Below, piece after piece: positions 44,933-54,294 of a DNA stretch of 64,000 nucleotides (position 1 is the first letter of the stretch; the number at the start of each line of letters is the position of its first letter). A program made the position numbers and the translations under genes. The notes under the pieces were generated by a model that worked only from the letters and a program-made list of their open reading frames with translations, was not told the origin of the DNA and made no database searches. Origin of the DNA: Spirosoma arboris (GTDB lineage Bacteria > Bacteroidota > Bacteroidia > Cytophagales > Spirosomataceae); contig NZ_WPIN01000001.1 in NCBI RefSeq assembly GCF_009754945.1, forward strand, positions 62,001-126,000, given 5' to 3'.

Positions 44933-45832
44933 TTAATTAAGTAGTTGTTTTTTGAACAAAACAGGTGTGATCCCAACCTCTTTTTTAAAGAGCCTTGAGA
45001 AATAGGATAAATTCTCAAATCCTAATGTGTAGGCGATTTCCGAAACCGATTTGTCTTCAGATTTGAGCTGATTTTTAGCTTCCGATATGAGATAAATATG
45101 GATATGTTCAAGGGCTGTTTTTCCACTTTCTTGCTTTAAAACATCGGTTAAATAGCCTGATGAAATATTTAACTTTTCGGCCATGTAATGAACTGACGGA
45201 AGGCCTTTACTTGTCAGGAATCCGCTACTGACATACCTATCCATTTCCTCAATAAATCTGCTAACGGTTTTTCCTGAGGTTTCTGAGCGGTTGATAAACT
45301 GTCTCCTGTAAAAACGCTGTGAATATTTCAACATCGTGTCAACGTTTGCCAAAATAATTTCCCGGCTGTATTCATCCTGATTATTGTTATACTCGTTTTC
45401 GATTTTTCGATATAACTCCCAGATTATCAGTTCTTCTTTTGGCGATACATGCAGGGCTTCATTCGTTTCATAATCGAAGTAATGATATTTTTTTATGTCA
45501 TTATGCAGAGCATGCCCATTTAGAAAATCTTCATGAATAAAGATCAGAAACCCTTCTTCTTCCAGACTAAGATTTTTCATCTCAATGATCTGCCGGGGTT
45601 TGATAAACATCATCGACCCACAATCATGATCATATTTGGTGCGACCATACAGGATTACGCCTGATTTTAACTTTTTGAAGCCGATCATATAAAAATCGCT
45701 TGTAAACTCCCGGTCACCCATTGAGCAGGTTCCGGTGCACTGATAGATGCTGAATAACGGATTTTCATTAGGCGGAAATCCGTTTTCTCTGTGAAGCTCG
45801 CTTAGATTTTTATAATGTTTCATTTTCATCAT
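44933..45832 (-). CDS. AraC-family transcriptional regulator
   Basis: A 299-residue regulator. The longest frame begins with TTG at 45847, but the ATG at 45832 is more likely. The C-terminal domain has the AraC double helix-turn-helix: M-A-E-K-L-N-I-S-S-G-Y-L-T-D-V-L-K, then V-S-E-I-A-Y-T-L-G-F-E-N-L-S-Y-F-S-R-L-F-K. The N-terminal part is a cupin-like sensing domain of unknown ligand. It follows the dehydrogenase gene by 69 bases on the same strand. A 17-bp inverted repeat sits right before the start codon. Confidence 0.9.
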   Translation of the reverse strand: MMKMKHYKNLSELHRENGFPPNENPLFSIYQCTGTCSMGDREFTSDFYMIGFKKLKSGVILYGRTKYDHDCGSMMFIKPRQIIEMKNLSLEEEGFLIFIHEDFLNGHALHNDIKKYHYFDYETNEALHVSPKEELIIWELYRKIENEYNNNQDEYSREIILANVDTMLKYSQRFYRRQFINRSETSGKTVSRFIEEMDRYVSSGFLTSKGLPSVHYMAEKLNISSGYLTDVLKQESGKTALEHIHIYLISEAKNQLKSEDKSVSEIAYTLGFENLSYFSRLFKKEVGITPVLFKKQLLN

Positions 45833-45836
45833 AGAA

Positions 45837-45880
45837 CTGCAACACAATCTACATCAATAAAGCTGTAGATTGTGTTGCAG
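45837..45880. repeat. 17-bp inverted repeat at the AraC gene start
   Basis: ctgcaacacaatctaca (45837-45853) and tgtagattgtgttgcag (45864-45880) are exact reverse complements around a 10-base centre. It ends 4 bases before the AraC ATG and 21 bases after the dehydrogenase stop. It lacks a T tract, so it is more likely an operator or an RNA structure that hides the start codon region than a terminator. Confidence 0.8.
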
Positions 45881-45901
45881 GGTTTACATTATTTAGGTTG
45901 A

Positions 45902-46720
45902 TTAATGACCATGCGCTTCTGCAGAAACTTCTTTCCATGCTTCAAACTCGGCCATGCGTTCACTGTACACCTGCTTCACCCCAGGATAAGCTATTTTGCC
46001 TAACAAGAAGTGAAGTGGAGGATTTTCAGAATCAATTAATGCTAATACAGCTTTCGTAGTTGATTCAGGTTTCCCCCAGGTATCCGGCGTTGCGCTTTCG
46101 AAAAATGCTTGTTTAATTGGAGTATACACTTCGTTGGCTTCTGTCTGGACAGCCGAAGCACCAGACCAATCCGTTGAAAATCCGTTTGGTTCGATCAAAC
46201 TTACTTTGATGCCGAAGCTTTTAACCTCACTTGCAAGGGTTTCACTCAACCCATTAACTGCATACTTCGACGCATTATAAATTCCCAGAACCGGAAGGGT
46301 TACCAACCCCAGAAAACTTGACACCTGAATAATGTGCCCACTTTTCTGCGCTCTCATGACCGGAATCACAGCCTGTGTAACCCAAAGAAGACCGAAAAAG
46401 TTAGTTTCCATTTGAGCCCGTGCCTGCCGTTCTGTTGTCTCTTCAATAGCGCCAAATAAACCAAAGCCTGCATTATTGATCAGCACATCTATGCGGCCAA
46501 AATGTTCATTGGTTTTGTTTACTGCTGCAAAACAAGCGTCCCGATCATTCACATCTAGCTGGATTGGCAAGATCGCGTCGCCATATTCTTCAATCAGATC
46601 ATGTAAGTTCTCTACATTTCTGGCGGTTGCAGCAACTTTATCGCCACGTTCTAATAGTGCTTTTGCCCAGAGTTTACCAAAGCCACGAGAGGCACCGGTT
46701 ATTAAAATTATTTTTGACAT
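45902..46720 (-). CDS. Short-chain dehydrogenase/reductase
   Basis: A 272-residue cytoplasmic NAD(P)-dependent oxidoreductase of the classical SDR family. The cofactor motif T-G-A-S-R-G-F-G is at 8-15, N-N-A-G at 81-84 and the catalytic set Ser134, Tyr147 and Lys151 (Y-N-A-S-K). Arg12 after the glycine motif hints at NADP preference. The reaction cannot be named from sequence. AraC regulators next to such SDR genes are common in Bacteroidota, and this pair may be an operon. Confidence 0.9.
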   Translation of the reverse strand: MSKIILITGASRGFGKLWAKALLERGDKVAATARNVENLHDLIEEYGDAILPIQLDVNDRDACFAAVNKTNEHFGRIDVLINNAGFGLFGAIEETTERQARAQMETNFFGLLWVTQAVIPVMRAQKSGHIIQVSSFLGLVTLPVLGIYNASKYAVNGLSETLASEVKSFGIKVSLIEPNGFSTDWSGASAVQTEANEVYTPIKQAFFESATPDTWGKPESTTKAVLALIDSENPPLHFLLGKIAYPGVKQVYSERMAEFEAWKEVSAEAHGH

Positions 46721-46750
46721 GGTAGTCTTAGTCTGTGTTTTAATACGTTA

Positions 46751-46758
46751 CAAAGGTA
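46751..46758 (-). promoter_or_regulatory. -7 box of the dehydrogenase-AraC operon
   Basis: On the minus strand TACCTTTG matches TAnnTTTG and lies 30 bases before the dehydrogenase ATG. No well-spaced TTTG -33 element is present, which suggests an activator. Confidence 0.45.
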
Positions 46759-46935
46759 TTGATGACCTTTGGCGCGTATTTGACACAAAATCCGGGTTCC
46801 TTAACACATTTCGAAGATTTGAAAATGCCAACAGATGAACTGGCAGTGTATGTTCTATTTTTCCGATTTTACTTCGAAATTCAGGGTAGCGGGCTGGTTC
46901 ATTAAAACGACCCACTATGCCCTGGTTCCATTCGA

Positions 46936-48909
46936 TTACAACCCACTGATGATGCGTACATAGACATTACTGCTCTGATTGTCATCATAACTCGTCGTCA
47001 AGTCATCCTTCGCATTTACAGAGATAAAGGATGTACTGCCCGAGTTTGCACTAGTCCGGGTGATGTTGAAGCCTAAACTCGATTTGCCCCCCCCACGGAT
47101 AAAGGCTCCCAGGTTCATCGTCAGCGTCAACTGACGTGCCCCCACTGACTGACTCACTTTCCACTGTCCATTTGTCACTACTATGGGATTGTGATCTCCG
47201 CCCGACACATTGATGCTAGTGAGAGTAGGGGCAAAGGCGAGGGTATAGCCAACGGGAACGGTAATGGTGAGCTGCACATTGCCCGTGGAGGTGGGCAGGC
47301 CAGCTACCTCAAACACATTCACCACGAAATTACCCACACTGCCTGGGGCTGCGAAGTTAGCCTGAGGTAAGTCCAGGTTAGAACCGATGACTAAGTCGCC
47401 CTGCTGAACGGGCGGGGTCGGCTCATTGCCAATGAAGAGCGTATTGCGGAAATCATGTAAGACCGTTTCGAGTTGATAGCCTGTACCTTTATCACCAACC
47501 GGGCGCACAGATAACCGATACCTTCCTGGTGATACCCCCCCCGGTGCATAAAAACGTAAATACCCATAATCACTGAAGCCAGGATTGGCATAACCTGAAC
47601 TCGCGGTCGGGCTAAGGACAGACCAGGAGGTGTCAGTAAAATCACCACTATCCAACCGCTCCAACCGCCCTTCGACGGGTGAACTTGATCCAACTAACAA
47701 GAAAAAATTGTGCGACGACGATTCATACCGATACCCGACCCGCTGCAGACTGCTAAACGCGGTGCCGCTCGTAACTGCTTGCCAGCCTGCGTCGGTCCAA
47801 ATCGTGTCGGCTGAAGGAGTGAACGGAATTGACTGACTGAAAAACAAGTCTGTCAGACTCTGATTCCATAAATTAGCCACACGCACCAGACCCTGACCGC
47901 CAAAATGGATGTCATCCACGCGGTTGTCGGGACCAATCAACCCATCGGTGGCCGGACCCGCATACACATCGGCGACCTCGTGACTTAACCGGTTCTGGGC
48001 CGAAATCACCTGGCTATTGGTTGCCCCTGAGATATAACTGGCCCGCGAGACCAGCCAGGCCAGACGGCTATGGCTCAGTTGCTGACGACTTTTTGTGATG
48101 AGCGAGTTGACATTGTTGAAGTACGTCTGTTCAGATATACCGCTGTCGCTTTCACCCTGATGCCATAAGATCGCCCGCATACCCAGCCGACTAATGTAGT
48201 ATAAGAGCGTAGCACTGACTCGCTGATAGGGGAGGGTGATGGGTGCTGCCGCAGCGCTGTTAGCCCACTCGGTACTGTTACTGCCTCCCTGGGCGGCCCC
48301 CAGAAACAGAATCGGTACATTGAGTCGTTTGGTCAAACTATCACCCAAAATTCCCCAGAGATAGGGCGCATTGGATGGTCCAATGCTGGCTCCTGCACTG
48401 ACATGACTGAACAGGAAGGGGAATGTCTGAGTGTCGATCTGGTCACGCTGGAAGAAGTCGATGCAGGAGACTCGGTCGTCGATGGCTGGTGGGACATCGG
48501 TGGCGATTCCCCCCTGGGCATTGGACTGTCCTGCAATGACGAAGACCTCGCCAACGCCGACTCGGTTAACAGCGGTATCGGCGACCACAGTGGTGGCAGA
48601 TTTGGCTCGTATCTCGAGCCGATACCAACCGCCCAAAGCTGGTAGCGTTCCTCTAAATGTTTGATCATTGTTGACGGTAGCCACGAGCGTCCAGTCACTA
48701 GGCGTACCTTGTCCTACCACCATAGGTATGAGTCGGGCTTCGATCGTTGCGGCTGTTCCTGGTGCTTTACCGGCGATAGTAAGTTGAGCCCGATTGGCGG
48801 CATTTCGTTGAATGACCGACCGGGTCATGGGAGAGTTAATGATAAACTGAGCCTGGAGAAAATAGGGTACTATGCACAAAAAGAATGCTTGATAAATTGT
48901 TTTAATCAT
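46936..48909 (-). CDS. Secreted SGNH/sialate-O-acetylesterase-like protein
   Basis: A 657-residue exported protein. Signal peptide 1-20 (ends L-Q-A-Q). The esterase domain (about 115-350) has nucleophile Ser129 in V-I-A-G-Q-S-N-A-Q-G-G, the block W-H-Q-G-E-S-D-S near 249-256, and the catalytic Asp333/His335 pair (V-D-D-I-H-F), fitting carbohydrate O-acetylesterases (SASA/DUF303 type). The N-terminal 100 residues form a beta domain. After 360 there are further beta-rich regions, the last (about 490-657) resembling a DUF11/CARDB-like adhesive domain. Probably removes acetyl groups from a surface or environmental glycan. It stands alone on the minus strand. Confidence 0.82.
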   Translation of the reverse strand: MIKTIYQAFFLCIVPYFLQAQFIINSPMTRSVIQRNAANRAQLTIAGKAPGTAATIEARLIPMVVGQGTPSDWTLVATVNNDQTFRGTLPALGGWYRLEIRAKSATTVVADTAVNRVGVGEVFVIAGQSNAQGGIATDVPPAIDDRVSCIDFFQRDQIDTQTFPFLFSHVSAGASIGPSNAPYLWGILGDSLTKRLNVPILFLGAAQGGSNSTEWANSAAAAPITLPYQRVSATLLYYISRLGMRAILWHQGESDSGISEQTYFNNVNSLITKSRQQLSHSRLAWLVSRASYISGATNSQVISAQNRLSHEVADVYAGPATDGLIGPDNRVDDIHFGGQGLVRVANLWNQSLTDLFFSQSIPFTPSADTIWTDAGWQAVTSGTAFSSLQRVGYRYESSSHNFFLLVGSSSPVEGRLERLDSGDFTDTSWSVLSPTASSGYANPGFSDYGYLRFYAPGGVSPGRYRLSVRPVGDKGTGYQLETVLHDFRNTLFIGNEPTPPVQQGDLVIGSNLDLPQANFAAPGSVGNFVVNVFEVAGLPTSTGNVQLTITVPVGYTLAFAPTLTSINVSGGDHNPIVVTNGQWKVSQSVGARQLTLTMNLGAFIRGGGKSSLGFNITRTSANSGSTSFISVNAKDDLTTSYDDNQSSNVYVRIISGL

Positions 48910-49253
48910 TACGTATTAAGTGAAATCTGTTTAATGGGGAAATACTCCGCTCAGTAAGTCGTATATATACTGGGGGCGTTTCTTGACCCATTGATCGGGA
49001 CTTAGTTAATAGAAGATTTGGCGGGATGGATTGTCATAGAGATGAAATCGCAGGAGGCACTTCATTACGTGCATTGAGAGTAATGAGGGCAAGCATTCCA
49101 ACGAAAACGAGGGGTTGTAAGGCACTTAGAGTAAATAGGCAAAGGATCTGGCGACAGATGAGGTAGGTAATTAGTATGATTGGATAGGGCTGTGAAAGGC
49201 AGGTACTATATCAGTTTGATTAGGTAAGATATAGGTGGTTATTTGATGGAAAA

Positions 49254-49308
49254 TGACAACTGTCATGATACGTTTTGCCTTTTTTAACAACAAAGAAAGG
49301 TAAATTTG
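49254..49308 (+). promoter_or_regulatory. Promoter with operator-like repeat
   Basis: TGACAACTGTCA (49254-49265) is a perfect short palindrome. TTTG at 49274-49277 and TAAATTTG at 49301-49308 fit the Bacteroidota -33 and -7 elements with a 23-base spacer. It would serve the small broken ORF at 49426 and the DUF4239 gene. The rest of the gap 48910-49644 is AT-rich with nothing recognised. Confidence 0.55.
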
Positions 49309-49425
49309 TTGAATATGATACTATTTAAATATAAAATGTTACTACTAAATCTAAAAATTGAACATTAACTAATTGATTACCACGCAGTAGCAAATGAGCC
49401 GATACCTTATACCCTGACATGGAGT

Positions 49426-49596
49426 ATGATCAACTTAAACGCAAAAGTAGATTTGGTAGATTTGGAGCAAACCAATGATGGGGCACTGATCAGTTATTAC
49501 CCTGATGGAGCAGTTTTCTGGCTGTAGATCGTTGACTCAGGAAATCAGTTTAATCCTTATTTAACCTACAATCCGCTGAGTAAGACCTCGAAATAA
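49426..49596 (+). pseudogene. Small ORF interrupted by an amber codon
   Basis: From the ATG at 49426 the frame reads M-I-N-L-N-A-K-V-D-L-V-D-L-E and reaches A-V-F-W-L, then TAG at 49525-49527. It continues in the same frame I-V-D-S-G-N-Q-F-N-P-Y-L-T-Y and ends at TAA (49594). Both parts look like coding sequence; a single C-to-T change from CAG would explain the stop. The intact product would have 56 residues. Not recognised. It ends 48 bases before the DUF4239 gene. Confidence 0.45.
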
Positions 49597-49644
49597 GATT
49601 CGCTTGAATAGCTTTGGCCAATTTTACTCTTCTTCGTCGATGCT

Positions 49645-50442
49645 ATGGACTGGATCTATAACTTGCCCAATTGGCTGCTTTTTCTATTCTGTACCGGAAC
49701 CTCCATGGCCTTTGCTGCACTGGGTTTGCTGATGAGCCGAAAATGGGTACGACGCCATGCCGATGAACACGAACAGCAAAATGATTTGGTAAGCTATTTT
49801 TTGGGAGCCTCGGGCGTTATCTACGGTATTGCTCTGGGGTTGGTGGCTGCTGGCGTCTGGAGTAATTTTCAAACGTTATCCGGGGAAGTTGATGATGAAG
49901 CAGGCATCACCGCAGCCATCTATCAGGATGTAAGTGCGTACCCTATGCCCCAGCGTCAGCTTTTGCAGCAGCATCTACGGGACTATGTCCAGGCTGTGAT
50001 TAATCAGGATTGGCCTCAGTTGCGACAGGGTACTATGCCCAGAGCAAGTACCCATATCCTGTATCGGTTCAAACGGGAGTTATTCAACTTTGTGCCCACA
50101 GATGCGGGGCTACGATTGATTCATGAACAGGCTCTGGAGCAGTATAACGAGCTGGCCAAGGTTCGGCGGGATCGGTTGCAGGGCAGTAACAGTAGCTTAC
50201 CGGCGGTTTTGTGGTGGGTCATTATTCTAGGCTCCTTTATCAATATTATCATCACCTGGTTCTTTGTCAGTGAGCACGTAAGCTATCACCTATTACTGAC
50301 TCTTTTATTGGCCCTGTTACTTGGCTCCCTGCTATTTTTAACGGTTGCGATGGATAATCCTTTTCGGGGCGATTTTAGTGTGGATGCCGAATCGTTCAAA
50401 CAGGTGCTGACGCAAATGCCAGCATCCATTGCTCCGCAATAA
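49645..50442 (+). CDS. DUF4239 (bestrophin-like) membrane protein
   Basis: A 265-residue inner-membrane protein. Two hydrophobic helices lie in the first 75 residues (about 8-28 and 48-70, the second with G-V-I-Y-G-I-A-L-G-L-V) and two near 185-235. A soluble helical segment of about 110 residues in between has W-S-N-F-Q and a conserved E-x-x-x-x-x-x-I-Y pattern. This arrangement fits the DUF4239 family, whose function is not established; a channel role has been suggested by resemblance to bestrophins. It converges with the small membrane protein gene that follows. Confidence 0.75.
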   Translation: MDWIYNLPNWLLFLFCTGTSMAFAALGLLMSRKWVRRHADEHEQQNDLVSYFLGASGVIYGIALGLVAAGVWSNFQTLSGEVDDEAGITAAIYQDVSAYPMPQRQLLQQHLRDYVQAVINQDWPQLRQGTMPRASTHILYRFKRELFNFVPTDAGLRLIHEQALEQYNELAKVRRDRLQGSNSSLPAVLWWVIILGSFINIIITWFFVSEHVSYHLLLTLLLALLLGSLLFLTVAMDNPFRGDFSVDAESFKQVLTQMPASIAPQ

Positions 50443-50467
50443 GCGTTACGTGTAAAAAGTGCCAATT

Positions 50468-50758
50468 TTAGCGGATTCGTAATCTATGCTGGAGTTCCTG
50501 CCCCAGCCATATCAAAAAGATCACAATAATGAGCAGTCCATAGCCAGCAGGTATCAAATAAATCGGCAGGCAAATCCACCACCAGGACACCTCCAGTACA
50601 TGTAGCTGTTTTACCAGGACCAGAATTAAAAATACACCGAATAAGATGCTAGACAGCTTCACCCGTCTAGGTTTAGGTACCTGCTTGTCTCTATGGAGGT
50701 CAATAGTATAAATCACAGATACCTGGTTAGGCGTTGAGTCAGATGGATGGATCGTCAT
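50468..50758 (-). CDS. Small two-helix membrane protein
   Basis: A 96-residue protein; ATG 50758 is preferred over an upstream in-frame TTG. The first 35 residues are polar and basic, then two hydrophobic helices follow (about 37-55 and 62-88), and the C-terminus is basic (Q-H-R-L-R-I-R). No family recognised. It lies 58 bases after the alpha/beta hydrolase gene on the same strand and may be the last gene of the LytTR-controlled operon. Confidence 0.6.
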   Translation of the reverse strand: MTIHPSDSTPNQVSVIYTIDLHRDKQVPKPRRVKLSSILFGVFLILVLVKQLHVLEVSWWWICLPIYLIPAGYGLLIIVIFLIWLGQELQHRLRIR

Positions 50759-50816
50759 AAACTTTTTTATCAATTATAGTACCAGGCTATATAGGAGCAG
50801 TGGTCAATAGGTAAGT

Positions 50817-51629
50817 CTATTGGCCACCAGTTTTAATACTCCTACTTATAAAATCGAGGATGTGTTCATGGAATAAATCAGGTTGTTCATAATTGATTAA
50901 ATGACCAGAACCGGGAATAATCACTAGCCCGGCGTGTTGAATGGTAGAAGCCAATAATTCGGCATCGTCAACGTGAGCGAGTCGATCCTGCTCCCCAGCA
51001 AGTACTAAAGTTGGCACCTGAATAGTATGTACGAATAGCAAACTCGAATAGTGCTGTTGAGCTAAATACTGTGCCCGCCAGGCATATAGGGGTTGTGGAT
51101 ACGGATCGTCTTCGTCATAGACCAGATAGGCAGCATTCTCGGGATTACTCAAAAAACGGGCAGAAAATAACCAGGGTAAAATCAGGTCAAACATTTGCCT
51201 GGTTGTCGCTCCCTGTTCATAGACGGCTAGCACAGCATCCAGGAAAAGTCTGGCCTGGCTATTCATCACGGCAAACGTAGCAGCCAGGATCAACTTAGAC
51301 ACTCGTTCCGGATAAGCCAACGTAAAGGCCTGCGCAATCGCCCCGCCCATCGAAAAGCCCAATATATAGGCTTTCTTCAGTTGCAGCGCATCCATCAGAC
51401 CGGCCAGATCATCGGCAAATAACGCCATACTATATACACCCTCCGGCGCATCCGTTTGACCAATGCCCCGCGTATCATACACGATAACCTGAAAGTGAGA
51501 AGCCAATACAGGAATGCTCGATTGCCAGAACGTATGGTCACCGCCAAGCCCACTGATTAAAATAAGCGGTTCACCTGTTCCATGAACTTCGTAATACAGG
51601 TGAATCCCATTGATAAGTTGTTGTGCCAT
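50817..51629 (-). CDS. Alpha/beta-fold hydrolase
   Basis: A 270-residue cytoplasmic hydrolase similar to 3-oxoadipate enol-lactonases and related esterases. ATG 51629 begins M-A-Q-Q-L-I-N-G-I-H-L-Y-Y-E, the usual N-terminus; the frame extends to 51656 but without need. The oxyanion motif S-G-L-G-G-D is near 26-31, nucleophile Ser93 in G-F-S-M-G-G, acid Asp in G-E-Q-D-R near 223 and His in G-S-G-H-L near 248. It follows the DUF418 gene by 30 bases, so it probably belongs to the same transcript as the acyl-ACP-reductase homologue and could hydrolyse an acyl ester or thioester there. Confidence 0.85.
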   Translation of the reverse strand: MAQQLINGIHLYYEVHGTGEPLILISGLGGDHTFWQSSIPVLASHFQVIVYDTRGIGQTDAPEGVYSMALFADDLAGLMDALQLKKAYILGFSMGGAIAQAFTLAYPERVSKLILAATFAVMNSQARLFLDAVLAVYEQGATTRQMFDLILPWLFSARFLSNPENAAYLVYDEDDPYPQPLYAWRAQYLAQQHYSSLLFVHTIQVPTLVLAGEQDRLAHVDDAELLASTIQHAGLVIIPGSGHLINYEQPDLFHEHILDFISRSIKTGGQ

Positions 51630-51659
51630 AATGCATAATAAAGGGCAACAATACATTCG

Positions 51660-52907
51660 TTACAAACGAACGGTTGCCGTTTGGTTTGAGGGAATCGACT
51701 TTCCATACGTTATTCGGTGCCAGAGGTATTCTACTGGTCCCTGCTGATAATAGCGGAGCCACAAGTTGCTACTAACAACCTGTAGGACATAGATACCCAG
51801 CACCGGTATGAGTGATTCCAGCAGGGTCAGATGACCGGAAAGTCCCAGACCATATCCGTAAAAAAGAATACTGCATAGGAGGGTTTGCAGCAGGTAATTA
51901 CTTAACCCCATCTGACCCACCCGGCCAACCCACATCATCCAGCCCGATGGCCGGAGCCGAACGTTTAGTCCCATCTCCAGTAAATAAACCATTGTGAGTA
52001 ACAGCGTTCCGATAAACGTAGAAACTGAAACCAGGAGCGGTTGACAGGCTTGATCAATAGCAGGAAACACGACTAACCCAAGCTCCAGAAGAACCGAAAA
52101 ACTTTTGATCAGAAATGCTACCGGGAAAAGCAGTAAAAGGAACAGAGAAAACCGCACTTTTAACCGGGTAATACGGTAGGGGAGCCCTAACTTACTCGCA
52201 ATCAGCCCGATCAGCAACATGGTTTCATGAAGAATATAAGACGAAAGACCTTGTGTAAACGCTATACGATAACGCATCATGATGGCCATTCGTTGATTAG
52301 TCATTACGTCCCAGATCGATCCCTGTTGCCAGCTAGTAAGCAACTGGTCAAGTATATTTTCCATTTGCAGGTCGCGCTGAATTACCTCTGTCGCTCCTTT
52401 TGGTTGGATCAGCACCTGGCCAAATGGCAGTAAGATAGCCAGCAGAACGAGCCCCACGATCCATTTGCCTAAGCTGGGTACAGATCGTTTCGCAAAGTAA
52501 AGCAAGCTGAAACCGAGGAGCGCATAGAGGTGAAGAATATCGCCAGACCAGAATATAATTCCATGAGTCACTCCCAGAACAAGCAAAAAAACGAGCCGAA
52601 GCTGGGCTATTCGGTCGGCATCTAAGTCCGCCTGTTTATCGCTCTCCCATTGCTTATAGAACCAAAATCCAAACAAAAAACTATAGATCATCTCAAATGG
52701 CCCCTTGACAAAGAGATAGATAAAAAATTGCATGGGCACATACGCATCGGATCGATCCAACTGTAACTGATATACCTGTTGGGGCGTAAGAAACGCAAAC
52801 AACGAATACGTCTGGGAATTAATGATAAGCATGCCCAGCAACGCTATCCCCCGGATCACATTCGGGGCTTGACTAGACGTAACTGATCGGTGAATGGATG
52901 GCTCCAT
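51660..52907 (-). CDS. DUF418 / YeiB-like membrane protein
   Basis: A 415-residue inner-membrane protein with about ten helices. ATG 52907 is preferred; the longer frame overlapping the previous gene is non-coding in style. The N-terminal V-I-R-G-I-A-L-L-G-M-L-I-I-N and the C-terminal M-G-L-S-N-Y-L-L-Q-T and Y-x-x-G-P-V-E-Y-L-W-R match the DUF418/YeiB group, which is related to membrane acyltransferases of the heparan-acetyltransferase type. The reaction is not established. Placed between an NDH-2-like flavoprotein (34 bases) and a hydrolase (30 bases), it could transfer an acyl group made by the operon. Confidence 0.85.
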   Translation of the reverse strand: MEPSIHRSVTSSQAPNVIRGIALLGMLIINSQTYSLFAFLTPQQVYQLQLDRSDAYVPMQFFIYLFVKGPFEMIYSFLFGFWFYKQWESDKQADLDADRIAQLRLVFLLVLGVTHGIIFWSGDILHLYALLGFSLLYFAKRSVPSLGKWIVGLVLLAILLPFGQVLIQPKGATEVIQRDLQMENILDQLLTSWQQGSIWDVMTNQRMAIMMRYRIAFTQGLSSYILHETMLLIGLIASKLGLPYRITRLKVRFSLFLLLLFPVAFLIKSFSVLLELGLVVFPAIDQACQPLLVSVSTFIGTLLLTMVYLLEMGLNVRLRPSGWMMWVGRVGQMGLSNYLLQTLLCSILFYGYGLGLSGHLTLLESLIPVLGIYVLQVVSSNLWLRYYQQGPVEYLWHRITYGKSIPSNQTATVRL

Positions 52908-52941
52908 ACGTAGCAATAAAATTAATAAGATGCGCGAAGAA

Positions 52942-54294
52942 CTACTGGACCTCGGCCAGCTCATAACGGAAATCGGCAGGCTGCAGGATACCATTGCTAG
53001 TTACTGCTCTATGCTCCTGTTCCATTACCCAAACCCCTTTGCGTTGGCCTCGAAAAAGCAGGAAAGCCCAGTCGCGCATAGCGCGTAGTCGTACTGTTGG
53101 TGAGGGCATGAAGTAGTGAAAAAAGATCAGGCGCAATACCCAGGCTAGCCAGCCAGTAAACAATACCCCGTACAGCTCACCGATACCTTTGCCAATACCC
53201 AGGCTGGCCGCTTCGCCCAGACCCCGGAATGTTAATGGTTTAATTTTTTTACCCAGCACCGCCCGGGCAATGTTTCGTCCCACATGCTCACCGTGCTTGA
53301 TTGCCCAAAGCGCATTGGCTGGACAGGCCGTGTCGGCATTGGGGCGTTTGACGTGGCAGGCATCGCCCCCGCCCCAGATGTTATCGTACCCTGTGATCTG
53401 CAAGTTCGCATTGGCGCAGAGCCGTCCGACGGTATCCCGCTTCATTAGTTCGGTACCCTTGAGCCGAATTCGACTTTGACCGACTGTCGAAATCACCATT
53501 CGACTCGGTAAAAACGAGCCATCATTCAGGAAAACGCCCGTTTCGATTAGTTTGGTGATCCGGCGGTTTGCAATGACCTCAATCCCGTATTCCATCATCG
53601 TTTGCTCAGCGTACTGAACCAGCCGTTCACAGCCGTCTGGCAAGGCAGTCAGAATGTGAGGACCGCTGTGAACCAGTCGAACCTGCGGCTCGATGGTTTG
53701 TAGTGATGCGTGCCTTTTTTTCAATACACGTGTGTATTCCATGATGTTGCTCGCCAGCTCAACGCCAGTGAAACCACCACCAGCAACGGTGAACGTCAGC
53801 AACTGACGGGCCGTCAATTCATCAACCTGAGCCGCTTGTTGTACCAGGTTATACAGCGTGTCTTTGGTCTGATGAAAAGCATCACGGGCTTTCACCTGAT
53901 AACCATATTCGTGAATGCCAGGAACGATTTCGCTGTCGAAGGAGCCGTAGCCAATCAGCAGGTGATCATAGAATAGGGTTTCAACCGTTCCATCTTCCAG
54001 TCGAATCGTGACGGTTTGCCAGTCAGAATCAATTGATTCGGCCTGCGCCACTCGCAGTTGAGCCAGGGGCATGACTTCGGACAGGGGACTTAATTGGTTG
54101 TCGGCCTGTAAAACGCCCGTGAGCGTTTCGGCAGTCCAGCCGTGAAAGGTATGATGCTGCAATGGACAAACGACTGTAATCTGAACATCATCGTTTTTGA
54201 GTTGACGACGCAGCCTCTTAACCATCGATTGGTAGGCCAGAACAGAAACGTATCCGCCCCCGAGCAGGACGATTTGGGTTGGAAGAGTTTTCAT
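52942..54294 (-). CDS. NDH-2-like FAD-dependent oxidoreductase
   Basis: A 450-residue flavoprotein of the pyridine-nucleotide disulfide reductase fold, most like type II NADH dehydrogenases and carotenoid/ferredoxin-reductase-like relatives. The FAD motif L-L-G-G-G-Y-V-S-V is at 10-18 and the NAD(P)H motif V-A-G-G-G-F-T-G-V-E-L-A near 170. A C-terminal hydrophobic, amphipathic segment (L-A-W-V-L-R-L-I-F-F-H-Y-F) could attach it to the membrane. Its ATG overlaps the TGA of the acyl-ACP-reductase homologue (ATGA), so the two are translationally coupled and probably work together in electron transfer. Exact partners are unknown. Confidence 0.85.
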   Translation of the reverse strand: MKTLPTQIVLLGGGYVSVLAYQSMVKRLRRQLKNDDVQITVVCPLQHHTFHGWTAETLTGVLQADNQLSPLSEVMPLAQLRVAQAESIDSDWQTVTIRLEDGTVETLFYDHLLIGYGSFDSEIVPGIHEYGYQVKARDAFHQTKDTLYNLVQQAAQVDELTARQLLTFTVAGGGFTGVELASNIMEYTRVLKKRHASLQTIEPQVRLVHSGPHILTALPDGCERLVQYAEQTMMEYGIEVIANRRITKLIETGVFLNDGSFLPSRMVISTVGQSRIRLKGTELMKRDTVGRLCANANLQITGYDNIWGGGDACHVKRPNADTACPANALWAIKHGEHVGRNIARAVLGKKIKPLTFRGLGEAASLGIGKGIGELYGVLFTGWLAWVLRLIFFHYFMPSPTVRLRAMRDWAFLLFRGQRKGVWVMEQEHRAVTSNGILQPADFRYELAEVQ

